Assembly (NCBI RefSeq): GCF_000142805.1
Contig: NC_013082.1
Coordinates: 930,001 to 994,000, forward strand
Length of the DNA: 64,000 nt
Source of the DNA: Lachancea thermotolerans CBS 6340
Lineage: Eukaryota > Ascomycota > Saccharomycetes > Saccharomycetales > Saccharomycetaceae
Direction: 5' to 3'
The notes below the pieces were generated by a model that searched no databases, was not told the origin of the DNA, and was given only the letters and a program-made list of their open reading frames with translations. Position 1 is the first letter of the stretch. Each line of letters starts with the position of its first letter. This document shows, one piece after another, positions 29,314-39,076 of the stretch. Made by a program: the position numbers and the translations under genes.

Positions 29314-31062
29314 ATGCTACTGCCTACTGAGGCAAGCGGGACGCGAGAGACTTCCCTAGGAGCCCAAAAGGGCAAGACAGAATTCAAGTACCAAACTGTG
29401 AAGGTGGCCTCACATCAAGATAGTGTGGTCTCGATCGATGCAAAACAAACAATAACGGGTTACTTGACCGCGGAGGCAGAAAGCGATATGGAGGACAGCG
29501 TCACACGTCGAACACTCCGCGAGAGACACGTGCTGCTCATAGGTATCTCTGGAGTGATAGGGACCGCACTCTTTGTAAGCATTGGAAAAGGCCTCTTTCG
29601 CGGCGGCTCAGTTTTTTTGCTCCTTGGAATGGCGCTTTGGTGCATTCCTATGCTCTGCATCACGGTTTCAACGGCTGAAATGGTGTGCTATCTTCCGCTT
29701 GACTCGCCGTTTCTGTGCCTGGCTTCGCGGTGTGTCGATGATTCTTTGGCGATAATGGCGGGCTGGAATTTTTGGTTCCTGGAGTGCGTACAGATTCCAT
29801 TCGAGATTGTGGCAGTCAACACTATCTTGCACTACTGGAGAGACGACTACTCCGCCGCGATTCCCTTGGTGGTCCAGGTTATCCTGTACTTCGCCATTAG
29901 CGTGTTGGCAGTACGCTTTTATGGGGAGATGGAGTTCTGGCTCGCCAGCTTCAAGATCATACTGGCTGCAGGCCTTTTCGTATTTACGTTGGTCGCGATG
30001 CTTGGCGGAAACCCGAAGAAAGACCGGTTCGGGTTTCGGAATTTCGCAGACGCACCTTTCAAGCAGTACTTCCCATCTGGAAAGCCAGGATCGCCCTCTG
30101 CCGGATACTTCCAGGGATTTCTTGCATGCTTGATCCAGGCCAGCTTCACCATTGCAGGACCTGATTACGTCGCGATGATCGCAGGCGAGACGCGCCTGCC
30201 ACGGAAAATTCTACCGGTTGCGTTCAAGCAGGTGTTCAACAGGCTTACCATTCTGTTTCTGGGAAGCAGTTTGTGCGTTGGCATCCTGTGCAGCGCCAAC
30301 GATCCCAGTCTGATGGCGGCCATAAGCGAGGCGCGGCCGGGCGCCGGTGCCTCGCCCTACGTGCTTGCGATGAAAAACCTGGGGATTAAAACGCTTCCCG
30401 ACGTCGTCAACGCCGCGCTTGTGACAGCCGCGTTCTCGGCGGGCAATGCCTACACGTTCTGCTCGTCGAGGACCCTCCACGGCATGGCACTGGTCGGCAA
30501 CGCGCCTGCCGTGTTCAAGCGCTGCAATCGGCACGGCGTCCCCATCTACGCTGTCGCAGTGTCGCTCACGTGGGCTCTGCTGAGCTTGTTGCAGCTCAAC
30601 AAGAACAGCGCCGTTGTGCTGAACTGGTTAATAAACATGATCACGGCCTCGCAGCTGATCAATTTCGCCGTGCTGTGTGTCACCTACCTGTACTTCCGCC
30701 GGGCCTACCACGCCCAGTGTGGCGCGCTTCCAGAACTTCCCTTCAAGTCCTGGGGACAGCCCTACACGGCGCTCGTCGGCTTGGTCGCAGTGCTGATCAT
30801 GGTCTTGGTCCAGGGCTACGCGGTGTTCTGCAGCTCGCTGTGGGATGTCCAGGAGTTTCTGTTCTGCTACCTCATGATTTTCATCGACATTGCCATCTAC
30901 GTTGTGCACAAGTTTGTCGTCCAAAGAGGACGCTGCTGGCCTAGAGCGCCGAAGGCCGTGGATCTCGTCACGGGGCTGCTCGCAGTCGAGCGCCACGAGC
31001 GTGAAGCCGGCTTCGACAGATATGTGTTTTTCACAGAGCGTGCTAGCCCGCTGCGCGCATAA
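29314..31062 (+). CDS. AGP2: Amino-acid-permease-family protein Agp2 (carnitine/polyamine transport regulator)
   Basis: 582 residues (S. cerevisiae 596, YBR132C). A hydrophilic N-terminus of about 70 residues leads into twelve predicted membrane spans of the yeast amino acid transporter family. The first helix carries the family signature LIGISGVIGTALFVSIGKG; the FTIAGPDYVAMIAGETRLPR segment follows the fifth span. The S. cerevisiae protein is a plasma-membrane regulator of carnitine and polyamine uptake, acting partly as a sensor. Neighbours HSL7 and CCZ1 (YBR133C, YBR131W) separate this call from other permeases. Its 3' half is GC-rich, like the DNA that follows. Confidence 0.9.
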   Translation: MLLPTEASGTRETSLGAQKGKTEFKYQTVKVASHQDSVVSIDAKQTITGYLTAEAESDMEDSVTRRTLRERHVLLIGISGVIGTALFVSIGKGLFRGGSVFLLLGMALWCIPMLCITVSTAEMVCYLPLDSPFLCLASRCVDDSLAIMAGWNFWFLECVQIPFEIVAVNTILHYWRDDYSAAIPLVVQVILYFAISVLAVRFYGEMEFWLASFKIILAAGLFVFTLVAMLGGNPKKDRFGFRNFADAPFKQYFPSGKPGSPSAGYFQGFLACLIQASFTIAGPDYVAMIAGETRLPRKILPVAFKQVFNRLTILFLGSSLCVGILCSANDPSLMAAISEARPGAGASPYVLAMKNLGIKTLPDVVNAALVTAAFSAGNAYTFCSSRTLHGMALVGNAPAVFKRCNRHGVPIYAVAVSLTWALLSLLQLNKNSAVVLNWLINMITASQLINFAVLCVTYLYFRRAYHAQCGALPELPFKSWGQPYTALVGLVAVLIMVLVQGYAVFCSSLWDVQEFLFCYLMIFIDIAIYVVHKFVVQRGRCWPRAPKAVDLVTGLLAVERHEREAGFDRYVFFTERASPLRA

Positions 31063-32040
31063 CCTTGAGCACGCCGCGCTCATCGTACGCCCTAACTCGC
31101 CAAAAGCGCCCGCAGCGCGCCTCTCATTTATTGCCGTCGCCGCCGCTGCTAGATACGCGCGGTGGCTCTTGCCGGTGCTCGTGTCCCGCGCGCCTTTGTC
31201 GATAATCACGTGATCTTCGCCGCTCTGCACGCAATACGTGCAGAGACGGGCTTGAACCACGATTGTCCGCGTGGCCCTCCGGCGCTTCGCAACCGTCGCC
31301 ACGGTCGTCGCCACGAATTCCCCGTCCTACGAATAACACGGAACCCACGGCAAAGTTAGCAGCTTCCCCTCAGGCGCCTGTTGCGCTTGATCCATCCGGG
31401 GAATCCTGAGTGCCTTTCTGATTAATCGCCGTGCGCACGGCGCGAAGAAACGTGGCGCACCGGCCCGCTGGCCGGTGTGCGCCCTTCGGTGTCCATGCAA
31501 CTGTTGCCGTGCCCTCATATGGCACGTGACAATCCGCAAGATCTTCCAATTTCACGGCGAAGAAATAGATTGCATACTGCTTCCGGCGGGCTTATCAGTG
31601 GTAGATTGTCGCGACGCCAGCAGGGCGTGGAAAGAACCCGCAGGCCAGGTGGCACGGAAAAGGCCGCGCTGACATGAGCGCGAAATAGGTATCGAGGAGA
31701 TCGGCAAAAGAGGAGGCGGGAGCGACGAAAGATCGGGCTAAGTGACCCCAGTAGCTTTTCGGGATAGGCGTGACTTGCGATGAGGTCGGATTGGATTGGC
31801 GGTGGTTTGTGGAAGGGCGCGCGTTTCGCACGGACGTCGATAAGGCGACAACGGCTTGTGCAATTGGCGTGGGATAGAAACCCGGCAACGGCAGAATTCA
31901 TGACCGCCGGAGCTGGGCGATATTGAACCGGTGAGAATATATAATACCGGCAAGGTTGGGCGCACACGAGCAAGCCATCGCATGAGAGAGCGTGTACCTG
32001 GGACTTGTGGGAGTATTGCTGTGGCGAGGCAGGGTTAAGA
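31063..32040. other. GC-rich gap downstream of AGP2
   Basis: About 1 kb. It contains CACGTG at 31205-31210 and at about 31522, a GC-rich hairpin (31454-31483), and a TATA-like TATATAAT at 31938-31945 that would serve the gene at 32129. Minus-strand open frames here start at TTG or run through the 10-bp repeats and are not convincing. Confidence 0.5.
31454..31483. repeat. GC-rich inverted repeat
   Basis: GGCGCACCGGCC and its near-complement flank a CGCT loop, with a two-base bulge on the right arm; the inner eight pairs (CACCGGCC/GGCCGGTG) are perfect. It lies 390 bp after the AGP2 stop, so it could be a transcript hairpin or a two-fold protein site with CGG/CCG half-sites. Confidence 0.6.
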
Positions 32041-32100
32041 GCACCGAAGAGCACCGAAGAGCACCGAAGAGCACCGAAGAGCACCGAAGAGCACCGAAGA
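32041..32100 (+). repeat. Six perfect tandem copies of a 10-bp unit
   Basis: GCACCGAAGA repeated six times without a mismatch, then a degenerate remnant. It lies between a TATA-like element (31938) and the ATG of the hypothetical gene at 32129, so it would fall in the promoter or 5' leader. A 10-bp period places each copy on the same face of the helix. Confidence 0.95.
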
Positions 32101-32128
32101 GCATAGAACGAAGACCCTCTGGCCCCAC

Positions 32129-32620
32129 ATGAACGGCACATCGCACGTACAGGAAGCGGCGAGAAACGCGGCCCGGTTGGCGGACTCGCGCAGGGAACAC
32201 TCCATACACAAGCCGCATGGCGCCCCAGACCGCATGAGCCGGCAGGGCCACGCAAACCGCCTGTCAGACCTCGCCATCCACAAGCTGAGCGACCTCTTTG
32301 ACTTTGAACACTTCTTTAAAGACCACGTGCCGTCGGGGCTGCCGTCAGAGCTGCCGGCCGTGGCGGCCCACGAGTATACACTGGCTCCGCATGGCGGCGG
32401 TGCGCGCGGCGCGGGCGATGAGTCCGTTTTCGCGCCGCTGGACGTGAGTGAGAGCTCTGGTTCCCACATGCTAGGCCTCCCACCTCCTGCCCCGTGTCAG
32501 ATCGACCTGGCGGCGCGCGCAGCGCACGAGGTGCCCTGTGCCTACAACTCCACTCTGATGAATTACGAAAGCCAACTGTTTTTGCATGACTTGATCTCGG
32601 GCGACATATATGATGAATAA
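32129..32620 (+). CDS. Hypothetical protein between AGP2 and CCZ1
   Basis: 163 residues from ATG. I do not recognise it. The middle and end look like a real protein: SDLAIHKLSDLFDFEHFFKD near residues 48-67, and a C-terminus with NYESQLFLHDLISGDIYDE that reads as an amphipathic helix. Between them is a Gly/Ala/Pro-rich linker. TATATAAT at 31938 and a compact 3' end (81 bp to the stop of convergent CCZ1) support a gene. S. cerevisiae has no counterpart I can name between YBR132C and YBR131W. Opposite-strand frames start at non-ATG codons and encode the 10-bp repeat. Confidence 0.55.
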   Translation: MNGTSHVQEAARNAARLADSRREHSIHKPHGAPDRMSRQGHANRLSDLAIHKLSDLFDFEHFFKDHVPSGLPSELPAVAAHEYTLAPHGGGARGAGDESVFAPLDVSESSGSHMLGLPPPAPCQIDLAARAAHEVPCAYNSTLMNYESQLFLHDLISGDIYDE

Positions 32621-32700
32621 TCTCACTTCTAAATAGCATCTTTTACATGGTACGCTGGCGTAGTTGCGATCTCGAAGTGCAAGGCTCAAAGGGCCTTGCC

Positions 32701-34596
32701 TCAACTGTGGGTTCTGTTGCTCCACCACTCCGACGCTTCTTTTCCCATGTACTCCACCAAGCCGTCGCGCGAGGGAGTCGAAGCCTTGGATTTGGACGCT
32801 TTTTTGTTGAACCAGTTCTCCGCGAGCACAACGATCTCCTCGCTGTCTTCCCGAATGAAGCATAGCACACCGTTGTTGAGCTTAATGAGCTTTTCCTCCT
32901 TCAAGTCATCTGCCCTCTTAGAAGTGCTGAGCGTGTTAACGAAAGTCGTGACGTCAAGATGCAGGTCTCGCAGCTTTTCTTCAGGAATACAATCAAGAAA
33001 AGTGTCCACCTGCACCTGAGGGGTCTTTCCACTTTGTTCCTTCTTGAAAAACCCGCCCATTAAGCCGAGTCCCCAAGATTGTCTTGCCGAACGCTCTTCG
33101 TCGGCAAGCTGAACATCGTTTGCGCTGATGGTGGACACAGACGTCTTACGGTTAGCTCCCGAGTTGAGGAATTCATCAAGTCCGTTTACAACAAGTTCCA
33201 GGGGCGAAGCCGTCTCAGACACCTTAGGAGCTTTGTAAAGAGGAAATGAAGACTTTATTTGGGATGTCTTCTTTGAAACAACCGCGTAACAGAATTTCTC
33301 TGCGTTGTGTGGCACCGTGTTGAGGTGCTCGGAACTCAGTTTGGAAATGCAGCTCTGTAGCTTGAAATGCAGATCGCTAAGAAATTCGTGCTCCCATATC
33401 TTCATAAAGTCCTGCTCAAAAACCAAAATCACTAGAATTTCATTGTAGAACCAAAACAAACAATTGTATTCTTTTGCATTTTGATCGAAAGAAAGCCTTA
33501 GTTTTTTGACTTTGTAGCTATCAGGCAGAAACGATGCGGAAAGAGGCGATATAAGAAACTCGCTGCGCGCCTTTTTCTCCTTTTTAGCTGAGCTACCCCA
33601 CGGATTCCAAGAAGAAATGTTTGGCATAAAGTCGGTTAGCAGTGAGACACTGCTTGATATCCCGGCCATATTTCCAACTTCTTGGACCGCGTCATATGCA
33701 AAGGATATGGGCAGCGTAACGTTATGGTATAGCTTCCTGCTGTGGTTTCTGAGGGACTCGCCCGCCGTTGTGTGCTCTGCGTTGTTTTCGGCGGGTTCTT
33801 CGTCTTCTGGGTTCTCTTTATATTGTACATTGCCTGCAATGACATGACTTGATAACCTTGTGTATATGGTATCCATATGCTCTATCCAGTTTGAGACTTG
33901 TGGCAGCGAATCGCAATTGGGGGCAAAATTTCGCACCAATCCGTAGCTTTTGTAGCCTTTACGAGAGGTTGGCTTTGGAAGGTTATACACCAACACGTCT
34001 TTTAGTCCCAGGAAGCTCGTCTCATCGAGCAAAATCTGTTGTTTCAGATCACTTTCCCAAGAAGGTTCGCTGCTGTCTTCCAAGCCCGGCAGTTCTGCGA
34101 CTTTGTATGCTTGTGGCCACAAACTTAAAAAACCCTTGAATTGCAGGTACTGGGGCATCAGATTGAGCTCTGACCAATATGATACCAATACCTCATTTAG
34201 TCGGTCTGTAAGTGCGCGACGGTCGTGGAAATCCCTCCAAAGCCCGAACTGCAGCACAAAGAAGTCATAACAGTGACGCAGGTGTGAGAAAACGTAACTT
34301 GCAGGAATGCTTGTGTGTTCAGCGGTAATAGCTAAACTGACAAAGAAGTCATCTTCAACCAGCACCGTGCAAATTATTTGCTGGTCGAGCTCTACAACGT
34401 TCTGGTGGACCCCTTTGAAGTCGCCAAAGCTTTGGGAGAAACTCCAAACAGCCTGAATTATTCCTATTTGTGAAAGCTTTTCATTGAGAGAATAACTTTG
34501 TTCGCCCTGGAAGGAATGGTATAGTAAAAGCTGTTTATCCGAGTCTGACTCATTTGTGCTATAGCTAGGGTTAAAAACCGTGATAGAATCAAGCAT
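32701..34596 (-). CDS. CCZ1: Ccz1, subunit of the Mon1-Ccz1 Rab7 exchange factor
   Basis: 631 residues (S. cerevisiae Ccz1, YBR131W, 704). The N-terminus DSITVFNPSYSTNESDSDKQ and LLYHSF form the first strands of the longin domain (about 1-150); two further longin-like regions follow. With Mon1, Ccz1 activates Ypt7 on late endosomes and autophagosomes before vacuole fusion, and is needed for Cvt and autophagy. A nearby SWGLGLMGGFFKKEQ is a likely amphipathic membrane-binding stretch (inference). The start at 34596 is ATG. It is divergent from SRP54 across 1.28 kb. Confidence 0.85.
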   Translation of the reverse strand: MLDSITVFNPSYSTNESDSDKQLLLYHSFQGEQSYSLNEKLSQIGIIQAVWSFSQSFGDFKGVHQNVVELDQQIICTVLVEDDFFVSLAITAEHTSIPASYVFSHLRHCYDFFVLQFGLWRDFHDRRALTDRLNEVLVSYWSELNLMPQYLQFKGFLSLWPQAYKVAELPGLEDSSEPSWESDLKQQILLDETSFLGLKDVLVYNLPKPTSRKGYKSYGLVRNFAPNCDSLPQVSNWIEHMDTIYTRLSSHVIAGNVQYKENPEDEEPAENNAEHTTAGESLRNHSRKLYHNVTLPISFAYDAVQEVGNMAGISSSVSLLTDFMPNISSWNPWGSSAKKEKKARSEFLISPLSASFLPDSYKVKKLRLSFDQNAKEYNCLFWFYNEILVILVFEQDFMKIWEHEFLSDLHFKLQSCISKLSSEHLNTVPHNAEKFCYAVVSKKTSQIKSSFPLYKAPKVSETASPLELVVNGLDEFLNSGANRKTSVSTISANDVQLADEERSARQSWGLGLMGGFFKKEQSGKTPQVQVDTFLDCIPEEKLRDLHLDVTTFVNTLSTSKRADDLKEEKLIKLNNGVLCFIREDSEEIVVLAENWFNKKASKSKASTPSRDGLVEYMGKEASEWWSNRTHS

Positions 34597-35872
34597 TCAC
34601 GGCGTAAAAGAGCCGCAAAGTGTAATGAGCCTGTGGCCAGCGAGAATTCAAAGACTTGCAATCAAATCAGTAATCGATCCTTCAAGCGTTTTTGAGATTC
34701 ATTCAAAGTTCACGATAATCAGTTCACATGACATATTCAGACTTTTAGAGCGGCACGTGATGGCTGAAAAATAATGTGTAACTCTTGAACGTTGTGCATT
34801 GTAAACGTCTTATGCCCCAGTACTCGCGCCAGCTCATGGTTGCTGCCAGCTAGCATCAAGAATTTAAAAGAGCTAAGTCTAAAGGTTCGGGGTTAAATGT
34901 ATTTTATCCTCATCCTCTCCTTTTAGCAATCCCTAACTCTCATCATTCGAGAGTTAGGGATTGTGAAAAGGGAGAAAGGCTTGCCGTGGGAATATCGAAA
35001 CGGACTGAATCTTTGTTTTGAATCTATGCTGTGGAACAATTTTCTTCTGCGCACTTCATGTGAAAATTTAGGCCTTGCTTCAGTGGTGTGGGAGGTGGTG
35101 GAACTTCTGTTCTCTTGGCCCGTATCCATGTAATTCTACCTTTCTTCTTACAGTCTTTTTTCGGCATAAGTGCTCGATCACGTATTCCAAATATTCCAGC
35201 GGTCGGCACCGTGAAGTCTCTTACGTGCGTTGGCATGCTTGTGAAGAGAATCTTGATTTTTTACTCGTCAGGAACCAAGCTCGGTACTGAATGGAGAACG
35301 TTGTCTCGAAATTTGTTCGTTCCGCGCAACAGAGCTCTCCATATGCTCCTAAGATTCATTTTCGAGGTGCGGGATACTCAAACCAACTTGGTAATTTAGC
35401 CGCTGAACAAAGGCTAACTATTAATTTTTGAAAGAAGAGAACAGAAAGATGAAATATTCCTTTACTGTACGAAATCAGTTCTCGTTCTTTCGCTGATAAT
35501 TAGAGCTTCATCAAATTACTCTAAACTGCTGAATTTCGTCGTTCGATGCAAATCCACCTATAGATAAGAGGTTTAGGGCACCTTCCACTCGATCATCACA
35601 AAATTACAGAGCTGCGGCTTTAAACCGCACGGTCTCAGAAAACAAATTCAGACGACGTAACTGCACACCCATGCTGAGTTTCTGTCCCCAAGATATGGAA
35701 TTGCCCTCGAGTTCCCAGGATGGCTAGCTCTTCGTGTTCCAGTACTTCGTCTTCAATAAAAATTTTCGAAAGAATCACAGGAGAGTTACGAGAGGCGTAT
35801 AAGGTAAGCCTTAAGCCCCTGCAATAGGATCGTGTGTATCCTCAGAACTCACTCAGACCAAGCTAGCGCAAG
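34597..35872. other. Divergent CCZ1-SRP54 gap, no gene recognised
   Basis: 1276 bp, long for this window. It contains the inverted repeat at 34927-34963, one CACGTG at about 34755, an Sm-like AATTTTTGA near 35423, and two minus-strand ATG frames of 70 and 68 codons (35024-35236 and 34923-35129) with basic composition that I do not trust as genes. The last 150 bp are the SRP54 promoter and leader. Confidence 0.5.
34927..34963. repeat. Perfect 15-bp inverted repeat with 7-nt loop
   Basis: CAATCCCTAACTCTC at 34927-34941 and its exact complement at 34949-34963, around ATCATTC. After a two-base mismatch the pairing resumes outward (CCTTTT with AAAAGG at 34919-34924/34966-34971, then CTC/GAG), so the full hairpin could exceed 20 bp. 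Confidence 0.95.
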
Positions 35873-37477
35873 ATGGTTTTAGCAGATTTGGGCAAGCGCA
35901 TCAACAGCGCTGTCAACAGCGCTCTTTCCAACAGTCAAGATGATTATGTTACAACGGTGGATGTGATGCTGAAAACCATCGTCACAGCGCTCTTGGAGAG
36001 CGATGTCAACATCAAACTGGTGTTCTCCCTTAGAAATAACATCCGAGCCAAGCTTCTAGACGTCAAGAGCCGATCCACCAACAACGCACAGACAAAGAAG
36101 CTCATACAAAAAACGGTTTTTGACGAGCTTTGCAACCTGGTGGACGGAGAAACCGAGCCATTCCAGCCCAAAAAGAGAAAGCAGAATGTGATAATGTTCG
36201 TGGGTCTTCAGGGTTCCGGTAAAACTACGTCATGTACCAAATTGGCCGTATATTACTCTAAGAGAGGCTTTAAAGTGGGTCTCGTGTGCGCCGACACGTT
36301 CCGTGCCGGTGCGTTCGACCAGCTAAAGCAAAATGCCATCAAGGCAAGAATTCCGTTCTACGGTTCATACACAGAGACGAATCCCGTCAAAGTCGCTGCG
36401 GAAGGTGTGGCCAAGTTCAAGAAGGAGAAGTTTGAAGTTATCATCGTGGATACCTCAGGTAGGCATCGCCAGGAGGAGGAGCTTTTCCAAGAAATGGTAG
36501 AGATTTCGCAGGTGGTCAAACCCAACCAAACAATCATGGTGCTTGATGCATCGATTGGGCAAGCTGCAGAACAGCAATCGAAAGCCTTCAAGGACAGCTC
36601 GGATTTCGGAGCTATCATCTTGACAAAAATGGACGGCCATGCTAAGGGTGGTGGTGCCATATCTGCGGTTGCGGCAACGAAGACGCCCATCATCTTCATT
36701 GGTACCGGTGAGCATGTTCATGACTTTGAGAAGTTTTCACCAAAATCCTTCATTTCCAAGCTGCTAGGCATAGGCGACATTGAGAGTTTATTGGAACATT
36801 TCCAAACCCTCTCAAACAAGGAAGATACAAAGGCGACCATGGAGAACATTCAACAAGGGAAATTCACCCTGCTTGACTTCCAAAAACAGATGCAAACCAT
36901 CATGAAAATGGGTCCACTGTCTAATATTGCCAGCATGATCCCTGGAATGGGCAACATGCTCAACCAAGTTAGCGAGGAAGAGACCACAAAGCGGATGAAA
37001 AAAATGGTTTTTGTGATGGATTCTATGACGAAACAAGAGCTCGAATCAGATGGTCGCATCTTTATTGACCAGCCAAGCAGAATTGTTCGGGTAGCAAGAG
37101 GCTCGGGTACAAGTGCCTTCGATGTTGAAATGATTCTGATGCAGCAGCAGATGATGGCGCGCATGGCGCAGTCCACGAAGGCTGCGCAGCGCGGAAACGG
37201 CATGCCAAATATGCCACAGATGCCTGGTATGCCCAACATTCCAGGTATGCCTCAAATCTCCCCCTCTATGATGCAGCAAGCTCAACAGAAGCTGAGGCAA
37301 AACCCTGGGATGATGAAGAACATGATGAATATGCTCGGCGGCGCTGGCGGCCCAGGTGGAAGCGGAGGCGGTTTCCCAGGAATGGGTGGCGGTATGCCGA
37401 ATATGGACGACATGATGAAAATGATGCAAGATCCACAGATGCAACAGATGGCCAATCAATTCGGCATGGGCATGTAG
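35873..37477 (+). CDS. SRP54: Signal recognition particle 54-kDa GTPase subunit
   Basis: 534 residues (S. cerevisiae 541, YPR088C). N domain helices span 1 to about 90; the G domain carries P-loop [15 protein letters not shown] near 112, [12 protein letters not shown] near 192 and [12 protein letters not shown] near 248. The Met-rich M domain begins around 300 and ends in a Met/Gly/Pro-rich tail. Srp54 binds signal sequences of nascent chains and SRP RNA through the M domain and pairs with the receptor GTPase Srp101. All GTPase motifs are intact. ATG sits in a good yeast context (AAG before ATG). Confidence 0.99.
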   Translation: MVLADLGKRINSAVNSALSNSQDDYVTTVDVMLKTIVTALLESDVNIKLVFSLRNNIRAKLLDVKSRSTNNAQTKKLIQKTVFDELCNLVDGETEPFQPKKRKQNVIMFVGLQGSGKTTSCTKLAVYYSKRGFKVGLVCADTFRAGAFDQLKQNAIKARIPFYGSYTETNPVKVAAEGVAKFKKEKFEVIIVDTSGRHRQEEELFQEMVEISQVVKPNQTIMVLDASIGQAAEQQSKAFKDSSDFGAIILTKMDGHAKGGGAISAVAATKTPIIFIGTGEHVHDFEKFSPKSFISKLLGIGDIESLLEHFQTLSNKEDTKATMENIQQGKFTLLDFQKQMQTIMKMGPLSNIASMIPGMGNMLNQVSEEETTKRMKKMVFVMDSMTKQELESDGRIFIDQPSRIVRVARGSGTSAFDVEMILMQQQMMARMAQSTKAAQRGNGMPNMPQMPGMPNIPGMPQISPSMMQQAQQKLRQNPGMMKNMMNMLGGAGGPGGSGGGFPGMGGGMPNMDDMMKMMQDPQMQQMANQFGMGM

Positions 37478-37690
37478 ATAATGTATAATTTTTAAGAGCA
37501 TCTGAACGACTAGTCCGTAAGCGGGTTGGGTGCGACACATCAACCTGATGCCTATTTGATCACGTGAATTTTTCTCGAGATAATTTGATCGGATCGATTT
37601 TTGACACTTTGAAGGCACTATTCAACGGTACAATAGTGCCCAGTACAACAGTTTCATTGCGGTACAGCGCCGTGGCATTGGTCTTTGAAG

Positions 37691-38962
37691 ATGAGCAATC
37701 AGGAAGTTGATTTTCAGGCGGCTCATCTAGAGTCTCCTATGAAAATGTCCCCCTCTAAAGTCAGTATGAATCATGGAGCTTTCATGGCTAATATGCAAAA
37801 CGGGTACAGCCCCACAAGAGAAGGCGCTACCGCTGGTTCATCCAGTACCAGGGTCATCGAGGCTTTGCATGCACAAATAGACAGTCTTACAAAGACAAAC
37901 CTCGATTTGACAGTTCAGTCGAACAATCTTCTTTCGCGGCTCGAATCTTCGAACAATACACAGAGCAAGCATCTGGAAAGTATATCGACGCTGAAGCACG
38001 AGAACGACAATCTCGGCTTAATGCTGAGTAGAAAGGAACGCCGCGTGCGAGACCTGGAACAGCAACTTTCGCAGCTGAAGCATTCATACGAAGAAGCAGC
38101 TATGGATAACAAAACAATGCGGCATCAGCTGCAGACCTCGGGCCAGCGAGAGGGCACATTGGAGAACCAACTACAGCAGTTACAGGTGCAATACGATGCG
38201 CTTGTTGATGGCCAGAAACGATACCGTGAGAAATACGATCTTGAAGTCGAAGAGCTAAAGAAGTCTTTGCAGGACTTCAAGCGCGACAACGAGATGTACC
38301 TGACCAAGAACATTCAAACTGTTGTTAGCAACAACACTGCATTACAAACCAAAATCAACCAATATTCCGGGAAATACAAAAATCTCGAGTCGCTCAGCCA
38401 ACAGCACATGCAGGAGTTGTCTCGAGAAGTTGAAGGCATGGCTTCGAAGCTAGACCTTGCTAAATGGGAGAAGCTCTATGAAGAAAGCAGAAATATGGCA
38501 ATCGAATATTCCGAAAAAACCAACGTTCCCTTGTCACCATCTTTCTTAGCGCAGCATGGCGCCAAATCTGGCAGCAGGTCTCCCTCCACATCAAGCAGCT
38601 CAACATTCGTGCATCCATCTCAAATTCGTGTGCCCAAGGTCCGCCACTCATCCTCTTCCGCCAAAAGAAGCAGTTTCTACGGATCGAACGTCTCTGTACC
38701 CGGAGGCACCGTTCCAGGCGTCAAACAGCCTAGCGCATCGCCTACTACTCCATCTTCTGGTGGCCTCCCGGGTGTCAGAAGGTCTTCATCAGTAAGGGGC
38801 TCTAGTTCATCGTCCCGTAATTCATCAGGCGATCTTGCGAGCGCCGAATCAGCAGCCCAGTCACAGAAGGGAGCCTCGAAAAACAGTGCTAATAACAAGA
38901 AGAAGAGGATGTCTTCTCATAGCTATTCAAAGTCCAACGGGTTCTCTTTCGGTGAACCTTGA
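37691..38962 (+). CDS. SHE3: She3, adaptor for She2-mRNA and myosin Myo4
   Basis: 423 residues from ATG 37691 (S. cerevisiae She3, YBR130C, 425); a TTG two codons upstream is not used. Residues about 55-240 are a continuous coiled coil, the part that binds the Myo4 tail. The C-terminal third is Ser-rich and basic with motifs such as PKVRHSSSSAKRSSFYGS, matching the unstructured She2- and RNA-binding half of the S. cerevisiae protein. She3 carries ASH1 and other mRNAs to the bud tip and also supports cortical ER inheritance. Confidence 0.9.
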   Translation: MSNQEVDFQAAHLESPMKMSPSKVSMNHGAFMANMQNGYSPTREGATAGSSSTRVIEALHAQIDSLTKTNLDLTVQSNNLLSRLESSNNTQSKHLESISTLKHENDNLGLMLSRKERRVRDLEQQLSQLKHSYEEAAMDNKTMRHQLQTSGQREGTLENQLQQLQVQYDALVDGQKRYREKYDLEVEELKKSLQDFKRDNEMYLTKNIQTVVSNNTALQTKINQYSGKYKNLESLSQQHMQELSREVEGMASKLDLAKWEKLYEESRNMAIEYSEKTNVPLSPSFLAQHGAKSGSRSPSTSSSSTFVHPSQIRVPKVRHSSSSAKRSSFYGSNVSVPGGTVPGVKQPSASPTTPSSGGLPGVRRSSSVRGSSSSSRNSSGDLASAESAAQSQKGASKNSANNKKKRMSSHSYSKSNGFSFGEP

Positions 38963-39076
38963 TGGTCTGGTACGACCATCCGTCATCTTAAACGTTAGCT
39001 TTTATAGAATGGTTCAAATCATTGTGTCAAGTGCCAAGCACCGCCGAGTTTGAGATCGAGCTCAATACTTAGCCCA

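Noticed and set aside
31515-32255. 246-codon minus-strand frame through the 10-bp repeats
   Set aside because: Starts at TTG, encodes the repeat as a Cys/Ser/Leu-rich run, and overlaps the better-supported plus-strand gene.
35421-35432. AATTTTTGA, an Sm-site-like sequence, as sign of an snRNA or telomerase RNA
   Set aside because: No U1 5' end, no U2/U4/U5 core and no C-rich telomere template on the plus strand upstream. The nearby GGTGTGGGAGGTGG is on the wrong strand relative to the Sm motif.
38511-38530. ATTCCGAAAAAA as a centromere CDEIII element
   Set aside because: It lies inside SHE3 coding sequence, with no adjacent AT-rich CDEII or RTCACRTG CDEI at the right distance.
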